DNA of 64,000 nt from Rubrivivax sp. (GCA_027490215.1 JAIXYO010000072.1:45370-109369); one strand, 5' to 3'; positions 44,412 through 54,623 are shown, numbered from the stretch's first letter. The notes: generated from the letters alone by a model not told the origin. Numbers and translations are program-made.

Positions 44412-46334
44412 ATGGACGTGATCAGTCATTTCGCCGCGCGGTTCGAGCGCACGCGTGAAGAGGAACTCTCGATCGAGGAGTACCTCGCTGAATGCAAACG
44501 CAACCGGGTGGCGTACGCCAGCGCGGCAGAGCGCATGTTGCAGGCCATTGGCGAGCCGCAGACGGTCGACACGCGCAACGACCCGCGCCTGTCGCGGCTG
44601 TTTGCCAACAAGGTCATCAAGATATACCCCGCGTTTGCCGAGTTCTACGGCATGGAAGATGCGATCGAACAGGTCGTCAGCTACTTCCGCCATGCGGCCC
44701 AGGGCCTCGAAGAAAAGAAGCAGATCCTGTATCTGCTGGGTCCGGTGGGCGGCGGCAAGAGCAGCATCGCCGAACGGCTCAAACAGCTGATGCAGGAGGT
44801 GCCGTTCTACGCGATCAAGGGATCGCCAGTGAACGAGTCGCCGCTGGGCCTGTTCGATGCCAACGAGGACGGTCCGATCCTCGAAAAGGAATACGGCATC
44901 CCGCGGCGTTACCTGCAGCGCGTGCTGTCACCCTGGGCGGTCAAGCGGCTCGAGGAATTCGGCGGTGACATCCGCAAGTTCAAGGTCATCAAGCGCTACC
45001 CGTCGGTGCTCAAGCAGGTCGGCATCGCGAAGACCGAGCCGGGCGACGAGAACAACCAGGACATCAGCTCACTGGTCGGCAAGGTCGACATCCGCAAGCT
45101 CGAAACCTACGCGCAGGACGATCCCGATGCGTACAGCTTCTCTGGCGGCCTGTGCCTGGCCAACCAGGGCCTGCTCGAGTTCGTCGAGATGTTCAAGGCG
45201 CCGATCAAGGTGCTGCATCCGCTGCTGACCGCCACGCAGGAAAGCAACTTCAAGGGCACCGAGGGCTTCGGTGCGATCCCATTCGACGGCGTTGTGCTGG
45301 CGCACAGCAACGAAAGCGAGTGGAAGGCCTTCCGCAACAACAAGAACAACGAGGCCTTCCTCGACCGCATCTACATCGTCAAGGTGCCGTACTGCCTGCG
45401 CGTGAGCGAAGAAGTGAAGATCTACGAGAAGCTGCTGCGCGGCTCGTCACTGGCGCAAGCCACCTGCGCGCCCGGCACGCTGAAGATGATGAGCCAGTTC
45501 GCCATCCTGACGCGGCTGAAGGAGCCCGAAAACTCGAGCCTGTATTCCAAGATGCTGGTCTACGATGGCGAGAACCTGAAGGACACCGACCCGCGCGCGA
45601 AGAGTTTCCAGGAGTACCGCGACTACGCAGGCGTCGACGAAGGCATGAGCGGCATCAGCACCCGCTTCGCCTTCAAGATCATCTCCAAGGTCTTCAACTT
45701 CGACAGCACCGAAGTCGCCGCCAACCCGGTGCACCTGATGTACGTGCTGGAGCAGCAGATCGAGCGCGAGCAGTTCCCGGCCGAGACCGAGCAGAAGTAC
45801 CTCTCGTTCATCAAGGAGCACCTGGCGACCAAGTACGCCGAGTTCATCGGCAAGGAGATCCAGACCGCCTACCTCGAGAGCTACAGCGAGTACGGTCAGA
45901 ACATCTTCGATCGGTACGTCACCTATGCCGACTACTGGATCCAGGACCACGAGTACCGCGACACCGACACCGGCGAGGTGTTCGACCGCGGCTCGCTGAA
46001 CGCGGAACTGGAAAAGATCGAGAAGCCGGCCGGCATCAGCAACCCGAAGGATTTCCGCAACGAGATCGTCAACTTCGTGCTGCGCGCGCGTGCCAACAAC
46101 GCCGGCAACAACCCGGTGTGGACCAGCTACGAGAAGCTGCGCACGGTGATCGAGAAGAAGATGTTCTCGAACACCGAAGAGTTGCTGCCGGTGATCAGCT
46201 TCAACGCCAAGGCCAGCGCCGACGAGGCGAAGAAGCACGAGGACTTCGTCACCCGCATGGTGGCCAAGGGCTACACGCCCAAGCAGGTGCGCTTGCTGTG
46301 CGAGTGGTACCTGCGCGTTCGGAAGTCGAGCTAA
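44412..46334 (+). CDS. prkA: PrkA/YeaG family serine kinase-like AAA protein
   Basis: YeaG/PrkA is a cytoplasmic protein with an AAA+ domain and a C-terminal kinase-like domain, linked to nutrient stress and stationary-phase survival. The 640-residue product has EEELSIEEYLAECK at the start, Walker A LGPVGGGKSSIAERLK (about residue 110), GLFDANEDGPILEKEY and GNEDFV-like C-terminal PrkA segments. Length is normal. It is the first gene of the prkA-yeaH-spoVR operon. Confidence 0.95.
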   Translation: MDVISHFAARFERTREEELSIEEYLAECKRNRVAYASAAERMLQAIGEPQTVDTRNDPRLSRLFANKVIKIYPAFAEFYGMEDAIEQVVSYFRHAAQGLEEKKQILYLLGPVGGGKSSIAERLKQLMQEVPFYAIKGSPVNESPLGLFDANEDGPILEKEYGIPRRYLQRVLSPWAVKRLEEFGGDIRKFKVIKRYPSVLKQVGIAKTEPGDENNQDISSLVGKVDIRKLETYAQDDPDAYSFSGGLCLANQGLLEFVEMFKAPIKVLHPLLTATQESNFKGTEGFGAIPFDGVVLAHSNESEWKAFRNNKNNEAFLDRIYIVKVPYCLRVSEEVKIYEKLLRGSSLAQATCAPGTLKMMSQFAILTRLKEPENSSLYSKMLVYDGENLKDTDPRAKSFQEYRDYAGVDEGMSGISTRFAFKIISKVFNFDSTEVAANPVHLMYVLEQQIEREQFPAETEQKYLSFIKEHLATKYAEFIGKEIQTAYLESYSEYGQNIFDRYVTYADYWIQDHEYRDTDTGEVFDRGSLNAELEKIEKPAGISNPKDFRNEIVNFVLRARANNAGNNPVWTSYEKLRTVIEKKMFSNTEELLPVISFNAKASADEAKKHEDFVTRMVAKGYTPKQVRLLCEWYLRVRKSS

Positions 46335-46361
46335 GGCGTCTCGCAGCTTCGGAAGGACTTC

Positions 46362-47639
46362 ATGTTCCAGCAGATCATCGACCGGCGACTGGCGGGCAAG
46401 AACAAGTCGATCGGCAACCGCGAGCGTTTTCTCAGGCGCCACAAGGATCAGATCCGCGAAGCCGTCAAACGCGCGGTCGACGGGCGCGGCATTCGGGATC
46501 TGGCGCAGGGGGAGGACATTCACATCCCGAAGCGCGACATCTCCGAGCCGGTGTTCCGGCACGGCCAGGGTGGCACGCGCGACATGGTGCATCCGGGCAA
46601 CCAGGACTATCTGCGTGGCGACCGCATTGCGCGGCCCAAGGGCGGTGGTGGCAGTGGGGGCGGCGGTCAGGCGAGCGATTCAGGTGAAGGCGATGACGAC
46701 TTTGTCTTCCACCTGACCAAGGAAGAGTTCATGCAGGTCTTCTTCGATGACCTGGCCTTGCCTAACCTCGCCCGCACCACATTGGCGGAGACGCCGGAAT
46801 TCAAGACGCACCGCGCTGGCTACAGCAGCGATGGCAACCCGAGCAACCTGCATGTGGTGCGCTCGATGCGCGGCGCGATCGGCCGGCGCATCGCGATCGG
46901 CAGTGAGTCGCGGCGCGAACTGCACCGGCTCGAAACACACCTGGATCACCTGCTGAGCCACCCCGACCCGAATCCCTACGAGGCGGAGATCGCGCCCTTG
47001 CGGCTGGAAGTGGAGACGCTGCGTGCGCGGCTGAAGCGAATCCCTTACCTCGACCCGATCGACCTGCGCTACCGCAGCCGCGTGCGTGTGCCGATGCCGA
47101 CCTCGAAGGCGGTGATGTTCTGCCTGATGGACGTGTCGGGTTCGATGGACGAGGCGCGCAAGGATCTGGCCAAGCGCTTCTTCATCCTGCTGTATCTGTT
47201 TCTGACCCGCCACTACGAGAAGATCGACATCGTCTTCATCCGTCACCACACCCAGGCGCAGGAAGTCGACGAGCAGAACTTTTTCCACTCCACCGAGACA
47301 GGCGGCACGGTGGTGTCGAGCGCGCTGGTGCTGATGGACGACATCGCCCGGGCCCGCTACCCGACGGCCGAATGGAACATCTACGGCGCGCAGGCCAGCG
47401 ACGGCGACAACTGGCATCACGACAGCGGTCGTTGCCGCGAGATCCTGGCCAACCGCGTCCTGCCGCTGTGCCGCTACTTCGCCTATGTGCAGGTCGCAGA
47501 AGAAGAGCAGAACCTGTGGGACGAATACGCCGCGCTGTCGGAAGAAACCAAGGCCTTCGCGGTGCGCAAGGCGACCGAGGCTTCGCAGATCTACCCGGTC
47601 TTCCGTGACCTGTTCAAGAAGGAAGGCGCCTCCGCATGA
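46362..47639 (+). CDS. YeaH/DUF444 family protein with a VWA domain
   Basis: This 425-residue protein starts with QQIIDRRLAGKNKSIGNRERFLRR, the family N-terminus, and then has a glycine-rich linker (GGGGSGGGGQ). Its C-terminal von Willebrand A domain carries the metal-binding MDVSGSMDEARKDLAKRF. It is a partner of PrkA in the conserved stress operon. Its stop overlaps the start of spoVR by four bases. Confidence 0.94.
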   Translation: MFQQIIDRRLAGKNKSIGNRERFLRRHKDQIREAVKRAVDGRGIRDLAQGEDIHIPKRDISEPVFRHGQGGTRDMVHPGNQDYLRGDRIARPKGGGGSGGGGQASDSGEGDDDFVFHLTKEEFMQVFFDDLALPNLARTTLAETPEFKTHRAGYSSDGNPSNLHVVRSMRGAIGRRIAIGSESRRELHRLETHLDHLLSHPDPNPYEAEIAPLRLEVETLRARLKRIPYLDPIDLRYRSRVRVPMPTSKAVMFCLMDVSGSMDEARKDLAKRFFILLYLFLTRHYEKIDIVFIRHHTQAQEVDEQNFFHSTETGGTVVSSALVLMDDIARARYPTAEWNIYGAQASDGDNWHHDSGRCREILANRVLPLCRYFAYVQVAEEEQNLWDEYAALSEETKAFAVRKATEASQIYPVFRDLFKKEGASA

Positions 47640-49240
47640 GCACTTCCATCACGCCACCCTGGGGCGAGGAGCGGCGCCACGAGCACCAGAGCGCTGGCGC
47701 GCGCCGGCGCGCCGCCGACCTGATTGCGCCGCCGCGCAGCCACGAACCCCTGCCGTCGCCCAACGACTGGTCGTTCGAGCTGATCGACCGCTACCACGAG
47801 GTCATCCGCGAGACCGCCGAAAGCTTCGGCCTCGACACCTACCCGAACCAGCTCGAGATCATCACCGCCGAGCAGATGATGGATGCGTACGCCTCGGTCG
47901 GCATGCCAGTGAACTACCGCCACTGGAGCTACGGCAAGGAGTTCATCTCCACCGAGAAGAACTACCGCCGCGGCCACATGGGCCTGGCCTACGAGATCGT
48001 CATCAACTCCAACCCCTGCATCAGCTACCTGATGGAGGAGAACACGATGGCGATGCAGGCGCTGGTGATCGCGCACGCCGCCTACGGCCACAACAGCTTC
48101 TTCAAGGGCAACTACCTGTTTCGCATGTGGACCGACGCAGGGTCGATCATCGACTACCTGGTCTATGCGAAAAACTACATCGCCGACTGCGAGGAGCAGC
48201 ATGGCCTTGACGCAGTGGAGACCCTGCTCGACAGCTGCCACGCGCTGATGAACCACGGTGTCGACCGCTACCGCCGCCCCAGCCGCAAGAGCCTCGCGCA
48301 GGAGCTGGCTGCGCGCAAGGACCGCGAGGCCTATGCGCAGCGACAGGTCAACGAGATGTGGCGCACGCTGCCGCGCAAGGCGGGCCATGTTGCCGAAGAG
48401 GCCGAGGCGCGCCGCTTTCCGGAAGAGCCACAGGAAAACCTGCTGTACTTCATCGAGAAGAATGCGCCGCTGCTCGAGCCCTGGCAGCGCGAGGTGGTGC
48501 GCATCGTGCGCAAGGTTGCGCAGTATTTCTACCCGCAGCGGCAGACGCAGGTGATGAACGAAGGCTGGGCCACCTTCTGGCACCACCACCTGCTCAACAC
48601 CATGTACGACCGCGGTTACCTCAGCGACGGCGTGATGATCGAATGGCTGAAGTCGCACACCAATGTGGTGTACCAACCGCCCGTCGGCCACAAGGCCTAC
48701 AGCGGCATCAATCCGTATGCGCTGGGCTTCGCGATGTTCACCGACATCAAGCGCATCTGCGAGGCGCCCACCGAGGAAGACCGGCAGTGGTTCCCGGCGA
48801 TCGCCGGCGCCGACTGGCTGGAAACACTCGACCACGCGATGCGCAACTTCAAGGACGAGAGCTTCATCGGCCAGTACCTCTCGCCGAAGCTGATGCGCGA
48901 TTTCCGCCTGTTCGCGATCCACGACGACGAGAAGGAAAAGGAGCTGGAGGTTGCCGCCATCCACGACGATGCCGGCTACCGTCGCCTGCGTGAATCGCTG
49001 TCGCGCCAGTACGACCTGGGCGAGCGCGAACCCAACATCCAGGTCTGGAGCGTCAACCTGCGCGGTGACCGCTCGCTGACGCTGCGCCACGCGCAGCACA
49101 ACGACCGACCGTTGAACGACAGCGCACAAGAGGTGCTGAAGCACGTGGCCCGGCTCTGGGGCTTCGGCGTGCACCTCGAAAGCGTCAAGGGCAGCGGCGA
49201 GATCAGCAAGCGCTGGTCGGTGAGTGCGCCGGACAACTGA
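47636..49240 (+). CDS. spoVR: SpoVR family protein
   Basis: The 534-residue protein has the SpoVR features WSFELIDRYHEVIRE, then NYRHWSYGKEF, and GLAYEIVINSNPCISYLMEENTMAMQALVIAHA in parts, then YGHNSFFKGNYLF. The name comes from a Bacillus cortex-synthesis gene; in Gram-negative bacteria the protein is part of the PrkA-YeaH stress operon and its reaction is unknown. The start overlaps yeaH, consistent with one transcript. Confidence 0.94.
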   Translation: MSTSITPPWGEERRHEHQSAGARRRAADLIAPPRSHEPLPSPNDWSFELIDRYHEVIRETAESFGLDTYPNQLEIITAEQMMDAYASVGMPVNYRHWSYGKEFISTEKNYRRGHMGLAYEIVINSNPCISYLMEENTMAMQALVIAHAAYGHNSFFKGNYLFRMWTDAGSIIDYLVYAKNYIADCEEQHGLDAVETLLDSCHALMNHGVDRYRRPSRKSLAQELAARKDREAYAQRQVNEMWRTLPRKAGHVAEEAEARRFPEEPQENLLYFIEKNAPLLEPWQREVVRIVRKVAQYFYPQRQTQVMNEGWATFWHHHLLNTMYDRGYLSDGVMIEWLKSHTNVVYQPPVGHKAYSGINPYALGFAMFTDIKRICEAPTEEDRQWFPAIAGADWLETLDHAMRNFKDESFIGQYLSPKLMRDFRLFAIHDDEKEKELEVAAIHDDAGYRRLRESLSRQYDLGEREPNIQVWSVNLRGDRSLTLRHAQHNDRPLNDSAQEVLKHVARLWGFGVHLESVKGSGEISKRWSVSAPDN

Positions 49241-49375
49241 CCGTCCAGCTTCGGCACTGCAGCACGCCAGCTCAGGGGGGGTGATCCATCCCCGAGCGAA
49301 GCCAGTCCTGTCTTCGGGCATCATCCAGCCCCGATCCGGCCTTGCGCCGGCCGCATCAACGAACCAGGCTGCCCC

Positions 49376-49957
49376 ATGTCGAACCGACTCACACAGATCG
49401 CCACCCGCACCGGGGACGATGGCACCACCGGCCTGGGCGATGGCAACCGGGTGTCGAAGGACAGCCTGCGCGTGCACGCCATGGGTGATGTCGATGAGCT
49501 GAATTCGCAGCTGGGGGTGCTGTTGGCCGAGCCGCTGCCGGGCGATGTGCGCAAGCTGCTGGTGGTGATCCAGCACGAGTTGTTCAATCTGGGTGGCGAG
49601 CTGTCGATCCCGGGCTACGAATTGCTCAAGACCACGGCCGTCATCCAGCTCGATGAAGCCCTGGCGCACTACAACGATCAGTTGCCGCGCCTGAAGGAAT
49701 TCATCCTGCCAGCCGGCACCCGCAGCGCGGCGCTGGCACATGTGGCACGCACGATCGCGCGGCGTGCCGAACGTGCGGTGGTGGCGCTGGCCGCTGGCGA
49801 GGCGGTCCGCGCCGAACCCCGGCACTACCTGAACCGGCTGAGCGACCTGCTGTTCGTGCTGGCCCGGGTGCTCAACCGCGCCAACCTCGATGGTCTGGGC
49901 GGCGACGACGTTTACTGGAACAGCGAACGGCTGCAGCAGCAGGACGCGGCCGAGTAG
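49376..49957 (+). CDS. cob(I)alamin adenosyltransferase, PduO type
   Basis: The enzyme transfers the adenosyl group of ATP to cob(I)alamin to make adenosylcobalamin. The 193-residue protein has the ATP-binding start IATRTGDDGTTGLGDGNRV, the central VDELNSQLG and the C-terminal RAERAVVAL and LNRLSDLLFVLARVLNR, the hallmark of the PduO/CobO-type trimer. No cobalamin riboswitch is evident upstream; the 135-bp leader holds only a CCGGC-N5-GCCGG hairpin. It is separate from the spoVR operon. Confidence 0.93.
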   Translation: MSNRLTQIATRTGDDGTTGLGDGNRVSKDSLRVHAMGDVDELNSQLGVLLAEPLPGDVRKLLVVIQHELFNLGGELSIPGYELLKTTAVIQLDEALAHYNDQLPRLKEFILPAGTRSAALAHVARTIARRAERAVVALAAGEAVRAEPRHYLNRLSDLLFVLARVLNRANLDGLGGDDVYWNSERLQQQDAAE

Positions 49958-49984
49958 CGCGCGTCACTGCGCCTTGCTACCGCC

Positions 49985-51100
49985 TCAGCGGCGGCGTGCC
50001 TTGATCGCGCTGCCAAGCGCGTCCAGAACCGTCAGCGTGTCATCCCAGCCGATGCACGCATCGGTGATGCTCTGCCCGTAGGCCAGCTTCGCCGGGTCGT
50101 CCTTGCCGGGGCTGAACTTCTGCGCGCCCGGGTTCAGGTGGCTCTCGACCATCACGCCGAAGATGCGACGGCTGCCGCCAGCCAGCTGGGCGGCGATGTC
50201 GCGCGCCACGTCGATCTGCTTCTCGTGCTGCTTGCTGCTGTTGGCGTGCGAGCAATCGACCATCAAGGTGCCCGGCAGCTTGGCAGCTTCCAGGTCTTTG
50301 CAGGCGGCTTCGACGTGGGTGGCGTCGTAGTTGGGGGCCTTGCCGCCACGAAGGATCAGGTGGCAATCGGGGTTGCCAGCGGTTTCGACGATCGCGACCT
50401 GACCGTTCTTGTGGACGCTCAGGAAATGGTGCGGGCGGGCTGCTGCCTGGATCGCGTCGGTGGCGATGCGGATGTTGCCGTCGGTGCCGTTCTTGAAGCC
50501 GATCGGTGCCGACAGCCCCGACGACAACTCCCGGTGCACCTGGCTTTCAGTGGTGCGAGCCCCGATCGCGCCCCAGGCGATCAGGTCGCCAAGGTACTGT
50601 GGCGAGATCACGTCGAGGAATTCGCTGCCGGCGGGAACGCCCAGCCGGTTGATTTCCAGCAGCAGCTGCCGGCCCATGCGCAGGCCTTCGTCGATGCGGT
50701 AGCTCTCGTCAAGGTACGGGTCGTTGATCAGCCCCTTCCAACCGACGGTGGTGCGCGGCTTCTCGAAGTAGACCCGCATCACCACTTCCAATGTGTCGGC
50801 GTAGCGCGCACGCTGTTCCTTCAGCTTGTGCGCATAGTCGAGTGCGGCGGCCGGGTCGTGGATGGAGCACGGCCCGACGACGACGAGCAGCCGGTCGTCC
50901 TGGCCGGCCATGATGCGGCGGATGCGCTGACGGGTGTCCGCCACCAGGGTCTCGATCGCCGTGCCGCGGATCGGGAAGAAGCGGATCAGGTGCTCGGGCG
51001 GCGGCAGCGGCGTGACGCCGCGGATGCGCTCGTTGTCGGTCTCGCTGGTCTTTTCAATGAGGCCGTAGCGGCCTTCGGGGGCGGCATTCTGGTGAGGCAT
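49985..51100 (-). CDS. aroG: 3-deoxy-7-phosphoheptulonate synthase, class I (AroG type)
   Basis: The enzyme condenses phosphoenolpyruvate and erythrose 4-phosphate in the first shikimate step. The 371-residue protein has VVVGPCSIHDPAAALDYA, VYFEKPRTTVGWKGLINDP, GARTTESQVHRELSSGLS, GFKNGTDGNIRIA and DCSHANSSKQ, all class I alpha landmarks with metal ligands. Which aromatic amino acid inhibits it cannot be told from reading. Confidence 0.95.
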   Translation of the reverse strand: MPHQNAAPEGRYGLIEKTSETDNERIRGVTPLPPPEHLIRFFPIRGTAIETLVADTRQRIRRIMAGQDDRLLVVVGPCSIHDPAAALDYAHKLKEQRARYADTLEVVMRVYFEKPRTTVGWKGLINDPYLDESYRIDEGLRMGRQLLLEINRLGVPAGSEFLDVISPQYLGDLIAWGAIGARTTESQVHRELSSGLSAPIGFKNGTDGNIRIATDAIQAAARPHHFLSVHKNGQVAIVETAGNPDCHLILRGGKAPNYDATHVEAACKDLEAAKLPGTLMVDCSHANSSKQHEKQIDVARDIAAQLAGGSRRIFGVMVESHLNPGAQKFSPGKDDPAKLAYGQSITDACIGWDDTLTVLDALGSAIKARRR

Positions 51101-51147
51101 GTGAGGTTCCAGGGTGCGGGTCGATTGGAGAGAGTTCAGGCGCTGCC

Positions 51148-52623
51148 TCAGGCGGTTCCGCCGACAGTCAGCCCGTCGATGCGCAGCGTCGGTTGGCCCA
51201 CACCGACCGGCACGCTCTGGCCTTCCTTGCCACAGGTGCCCACGCCGGTGTCGAGCTTCATGTCATTGCCGATCATGCTGACTCGCGTCAGGGCATCGGG
51301 GCCGTTGCCGATGATCGTGGCGCCCTTGACCGGGTACTGGATCTTGCCGTTCTCGACCCAGAATGCCTCGCTCGCCGAGAACACGAACTTGCCGCTGGTG
51401 ATGTCGACCTGCCCGCCGCCGAAGTTCGACGCGTACAGGCCACGCTTGAGCCCCGCGATGATTTCCTCTTTCGTCTTGTCGCCCGACAGCATGTAGGTGT
51501 TGGTCATGCGAGGCATCGGCACCGCCGCATAGCTTTCGCGGCGGCCATTGCCGGTGGGCTTGACGCCCATCAGCCGCGCGTTCATCGCGTCCTGGATGTA
51601 GCCCTTCAGGATGCCGTCCTCGATCAGCACATTGCGCTGGCTGGCATTGCCCTCGTCATCCACGTTCAACGAGCCGCGGCGATCGGGCAGCGTGCCGTCG
51701 TCGAGCACCGTCACGCCCTTGGCCGCGACACGCTGGCCAATCAGGCCGCTGAAGGCGCTCGATCCCTTGCGGTTGAAGTCGCCCTCCAGGCCGTGCCCGA
51801 TCGCTTCGTGCAGCAGCACGCCGGGCCAGCCGGACCCGAGCACCACACTCATCTCGCCGGCCTTTGCGGGACGCGAAGACAGGTTGGTCAGCGCCGCGTT
51901 CACCGCGTCGTTGACGTAGCTCTCGAGAAGGCCGTCGTCGAAGTAGCCGTAACCGAAGCGGCCGCCACCGCCACTGCTGCCGGTCTCGCGGCGCACCGCG
52001 CCCTTGATGGTCTGCTCGGCAATCACCGTGACGCTCATGCGCACCAGCGGGCGTACGTCGGCGGCTCGCGTGCCGTCGGCGCGCGCGACCAGCACCACGT
52101 CGTACTCGCCGGACAGGCTGGCCATCACCTGCTTGATGCGCGGGTCCTTTGCCCGGGCCATCCGCTCGACCCGCTCCAGCAGCGCCACTTTCTGCGTGCT
52201 GTCCAGCGAGGCGATCGGGTCCAGCGGGGCGTACAGCAGGCGGCTGCCGGCCACCTTGCTCGGGGTATTGACCTTCACACGCCGGCTCTGACCGGCTGCG
52301 GCGATCGTGCGCACCGTTTGCGCGGCGTCCATCAGCGCGGCTTCGGAGATGTCGTCGGAATAGGCAAAGGCCGTTTTCTCGCCAGCCACTGCGCGCACGC
52401 CCACCCCCTGGTCGATGCCGAAGCTGCCGCTCTTGACGATGCCCTCTTCCAGGCTCCAACCCTCGCTGCGGGTGTACTGGAAGTACAGGTCGGCGTCGTC
52501 GATGCGGTGGGTGGCGATCGCCTGCAGGGCGCGCGACAGCGAGGCCTCGGTCAGGCCGAAGGGCTCGATCAGCAATTGCTGGGCAACGGCCAGACGTTCG
52601 ATGGTGGGTTCGCGCGAAATCAT
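51148..52623 (-). CDS. tldD: metalloprotease TldD
   Basis: TldD with TldE/PmbA forms a zinc protease that processes microcins and unfolded peptides. The 491-residue protein carries the zinc motif [18 protein letters not shown], the [17 protein letters not shown] segment, and the C-terminal VGTCGKEGQ. Length matches the family. No pmbA gene is in the window. It lies 47 bp upstream of aroG on the same strand. Confidence 0.95.
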   Translation of the reverse strand: MISREPTIERLAVAQQLLIEPFGLTEASLSRALQAIATHRIDDADLYFQYTRSEGWSLEEGIVKSGSFGIDQGVGVRAVAGEKTAFAYSDDISEAALMDAAQTVRTIAAAGQSRRVKVNTPSKVAGSRLLYAPLDPIASLDSTQKVALLERVERMARAKDPRIKQVMASLSGEYDVVLVARADGTRAADVRPLVRMSVTVIAEQTIKGAVRRETGSSGGGGRFGYGYFDDGLLESYVNDAVNAALTNLSSRPAKAGEMSVVLGSGWPGVLLHEAIGHGLEGDFNRKGSSAFSGLIGQRVAAKGVTVLDDGTLPDRRGSLNVDDEGNASQRNVLIEDGILKGYIQDAMNARLMGVKPTGNGRRESYAAVPMPRMTNTYMLSGDKTKEEIIAGLKRGLYASNFGGGQVDITSGKFVFSASEAFWVENGKIQYPVKGATIIGNGPDALTRVSMIGNDMKLDTGVGTCGKEGQSVPVGVGQPTLRIDGLTVGGTA

Positions 52624-52679
52624 GGAAGCACTTTCAAAGCCTTCATTTCATTGTAGAAGTGAGCCGCTTCAGCGGTGAT

Positions 52680-53600
52680 TCAAGGGTCTGTCTGGGGCGC
52701 GTCCTTGAGCGCGAGTGCCCGCGCGTAGAGCGCATTGCGTGCCGCGCCGGTCAGCGACGCGGCCAGCGACACCGCCTGTTTCAGCGGCAGCTCGGCCAGC
52801 AAGGTCTGCAGCACGGTGTCATGGCGTGCGGTGGTGTCGGCTGACGCGGCGGCCGCCATGGCGTGCACCACCAGTACGAATTCGCCACGCAGCCGGTTCA
52901 CATCGGCCGCCAGCCACGCGGGCAGCGCCGATGCGGGCAGTGTCGCCACCGTCTCGAATTGCTTCGTCAGCTCGCGGCACAGGGTGACAGCGCGTCCACC
53001 ACAGCGCTCGGCCAAACCCTGCGCCAGCGATTCGATGCGATGCGGCGCCTCGAACAGAACTTGGGTCCCGTTGTCCGCAGCGAGTGCCTGTACCGCGAGG
53101 GCGCGTTCGTTGCCTTTGGGGGGCAAGAAACCGATGAAGCGAAAGCCGCTGCCGACGGTGTCGCCGGCCACGCTGACGGCAGTGATCGCGCTGCTGGCGC
53201 CAGGCACTGCCACCACTGCGCGTCCGCACGCCACCACGGCTGCAACCAGCGCCGCACCCGGATCGCTGATCGCCGGGGTGCCGGCATCGCTGACATAGGC
53301 GACACGCTCACCGCGCGCCAGCCGGGCGATCACATCGCCCGCGGACGATTGCTCGTTGTGCTGATGCACGGCAAACAGCGGCTTGTCCAGGCCCAGATGG
53401 CGCATCAGCGGCGTGGTGTGGCGAGTGTCTTCGCAGGCCACGGCATCCGCCAGCGACAGCACATGAATCGCACGCAAGGTCAGGTCGGCCAGGTTGCCGA
53501 TCGGTGTGGCCACCACATACAGTGCGCCCGCAGGATACTGTTGGCTGCCCGCGGCTGCGGCAGCCGCCTGGAGCAGCAGGGAGGCGTTGGTGATGGTCAC
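52680..53600 (-). CDS. rsmI: 16S rRNA (cytidine-1402-2'-O) methyltransferase RsmI
   Basis: RsmI methylates C1402 in the ribosomal P site. The 306-residue protein has GALYVVATPIGNLADLTLRA, CEDTRHTTPLM, VSDAGTPAISDPGAALV (SAM binding) and PGASSAITA, the classical tetrapyrrole-methylase fold. The GTG at 53600 is the most likely start; it overlaps the divergent yraN start by eight bases. Confidence 0.93.
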   Translation of the reverse strand: MTITNASLLLQAAAAAAGSQQYPAGALYVVATPIGNLADLTLRAIHVLSLADAVACEDTRHTTPLMRHLGLDKPLFAVHQHNEQSSAGDVIARLARGERVAYVSDAGTPAISDPGAALVAAVVACGRAVVAVPGASSAITAVSVAGDTVGSGFRFIGFLPPKGNERALAVQALAADNGTQVLFEAPHRIESLAQGLAERCGGRAVTLCRELTKQFETVATLPASALPAWLAADVNRLRGEFVLVVHAMAAAASADTTARHDTVLQTLLAELPLKQAVSLAASLTGAARNALYARALALKDAPQTDP

Positions 53601-53961
53601 GACGAAGGCGGTGGGAGATGTCGGCGAGGCCCGCGCACTGGCGCATCTGCTGGCCCACGGGCTCGTGCTCGTGCAGCGCAATTATCGGGTCGCTGCCGGG
53701 CCAAGAGCGCGCGGCGGCGAAATCGATCTGGTGATGCGGGACCGCGATGGCACGCTGGTGTTTGTCGAGGTGAGGTCCCGCAAGACCGCAGGATTTGGCG
53801 GCGCCGCAGCGACAGTGGGCATCACGAAGCAGCGCAGCCTGGTGTTTGCCGCGCGGTGCTTCCTGCGGGGACAGGCCACGCCGCCGCCCTGCCGATTCGA
53901 TGTCGTCGCGATCAATGGGGACCATGTTGAGTGGTTGCGGGCGGCCTTCGACGCTGAATAG
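53593..53961 (+). CDS. yraN: YraN (UPF0102) family endonuclease-like protein
   Basis: This 122-residue protein has a PD-(D/E)xK-like core: GDVGEARALAHLLAHG, NYRVAAGPRARGGEIDLVMRD and FVEVRSRK. These are the catalytic residues of UPF0102, a Holliday-junction-resolvase-like fold whose cellular role is uncertain. The ATG at 53593 lies inside the start of divergent rsmI. It is followed by the diaA gene. Confidence 0.9.
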   Translation: MVTTKAVGDVGEARALAHLLAHGLVLVQRNYRVAAGPRARGGEIDLVMRDRDGTLVFVEVRSRKTAGFGGAAATVGITKQRSLVFAARCFLRGQATPPPCRFDVVAINGDHVEWLRAAFDAE

Positions 53962-54032
53962 CCGGTGAAACCCGCCGTGCACCGCAACCGCACGGAACCT
54001 GTGCACCACATCGGCGTCTATCATCATTCGTC

Positions 54033-54623
54033 ATGATTGAACAACGCATCCAGCAACAATTCTTCGACAGCGCCGACTTGATGTACGCGGCCGCTGATGT
54101 GCTCAGCAAGCCGATTGCCGACGCAGTCGATGCACTGATGGGCTGTATCACCGCCGGCGGCAAGCTGATGGTCTGCGGCAATGGGGGTTCAGCCAGCGAT
54201 GCGCAGCACTTCGCTGCCGAATTTGTGGGCCGCTTCGAGCGTGAGCGCCCCGGACTGGCGGCCTTGGCACTGACCACCGACACCGCCATCCTCACGGCCA
54301 TCGGCAACGACTACGATTTCAATGCGATCTTCTCGAAGCAGGTCCAGGCATTGGGCACCCCGGGTGATGTGCTGATCGCCATCAGCACCAGTGGAAATTC
54401 GGCGAACGTGCTGGCGGCCGTGGAGGCTGCTCACGCCAAGGACATGACGGTGGTCGCGCTGACGGGACGCGCCGGCGGCAAGCTCGGTGCGTTACTGATG
54501 GACACGGACGTGCACATATGTGTGCCTCACGATCGCACCGCCCGCATCCAGGAAATTCATGGCTTGGCCTTGCACTGCCTGTGCGACGCAGTGGATCAAC
54601 AGTTACTCGGAGAACAAGAGTGA
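54033..54623 (+). CDS. diaA: SIS-domain protein, DiaA-like (phosphoheptose-isomerase family)
   Basis: DiaA binds DnaA and controls initiation timing in E. coli; its relatives are sedoheptulose 7-phosphate isomerases (GmhA). The 196-residue protein has the sugar-isomerase motif GNGGSASDAQHFAAEFVGRFE and DVLIAISTSGNSANVLAAVE. Position between yraN and the BON lipoprotein gene, as in E. coli yraN-diaA-yraP, favours DiaA over GmhA. The next gene overlaps its stop (GTGA). Confidence 0.85.
   Translation: MIEQRIQQQFFDSADLMYAAADVLSKPIADAVDALMGCITAGGKLMVCGNGGSASDAQHFAAEFVGRFERERPGLAALALTTDTAILTAIGNDYDFNAIFSKQVQALGTPGDVLIAISTSGNSANVLAAVEAAHAKDMTVVALTGRAGGKLGALLMDTDVHICVPHDRTARIQEIHGLALHCLCDAVDQQLLGEQE

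Noticed and set aside
44139..44693. 184-codon reverse frame between parB and prkA
   Set aside because: More than half lies opposite the conserved N-terminus of prkA and no domain is seen; it is left as unexplained rather than called.
49241..49375. Cobalamin riboswitch before the adenosyltransferase gene
   Set aside because: Only a short CCGGC hairpin is present; no B12-box-like sequence could be found in the 135 bp.
47591..49825. 744-codon reverse frame opposite spoVR and the adenosyltransferase gene
   Set aside because: Both forward genes are clear family members; the reverse protein is compositionally odd.
54033..54623. GmhA, heptose isomerase of LPS synthesis
   Set aside because: The SIS motif fits both, but the yraN-diaA-dolP order favours DiaA; no other heptose genes are nearby.
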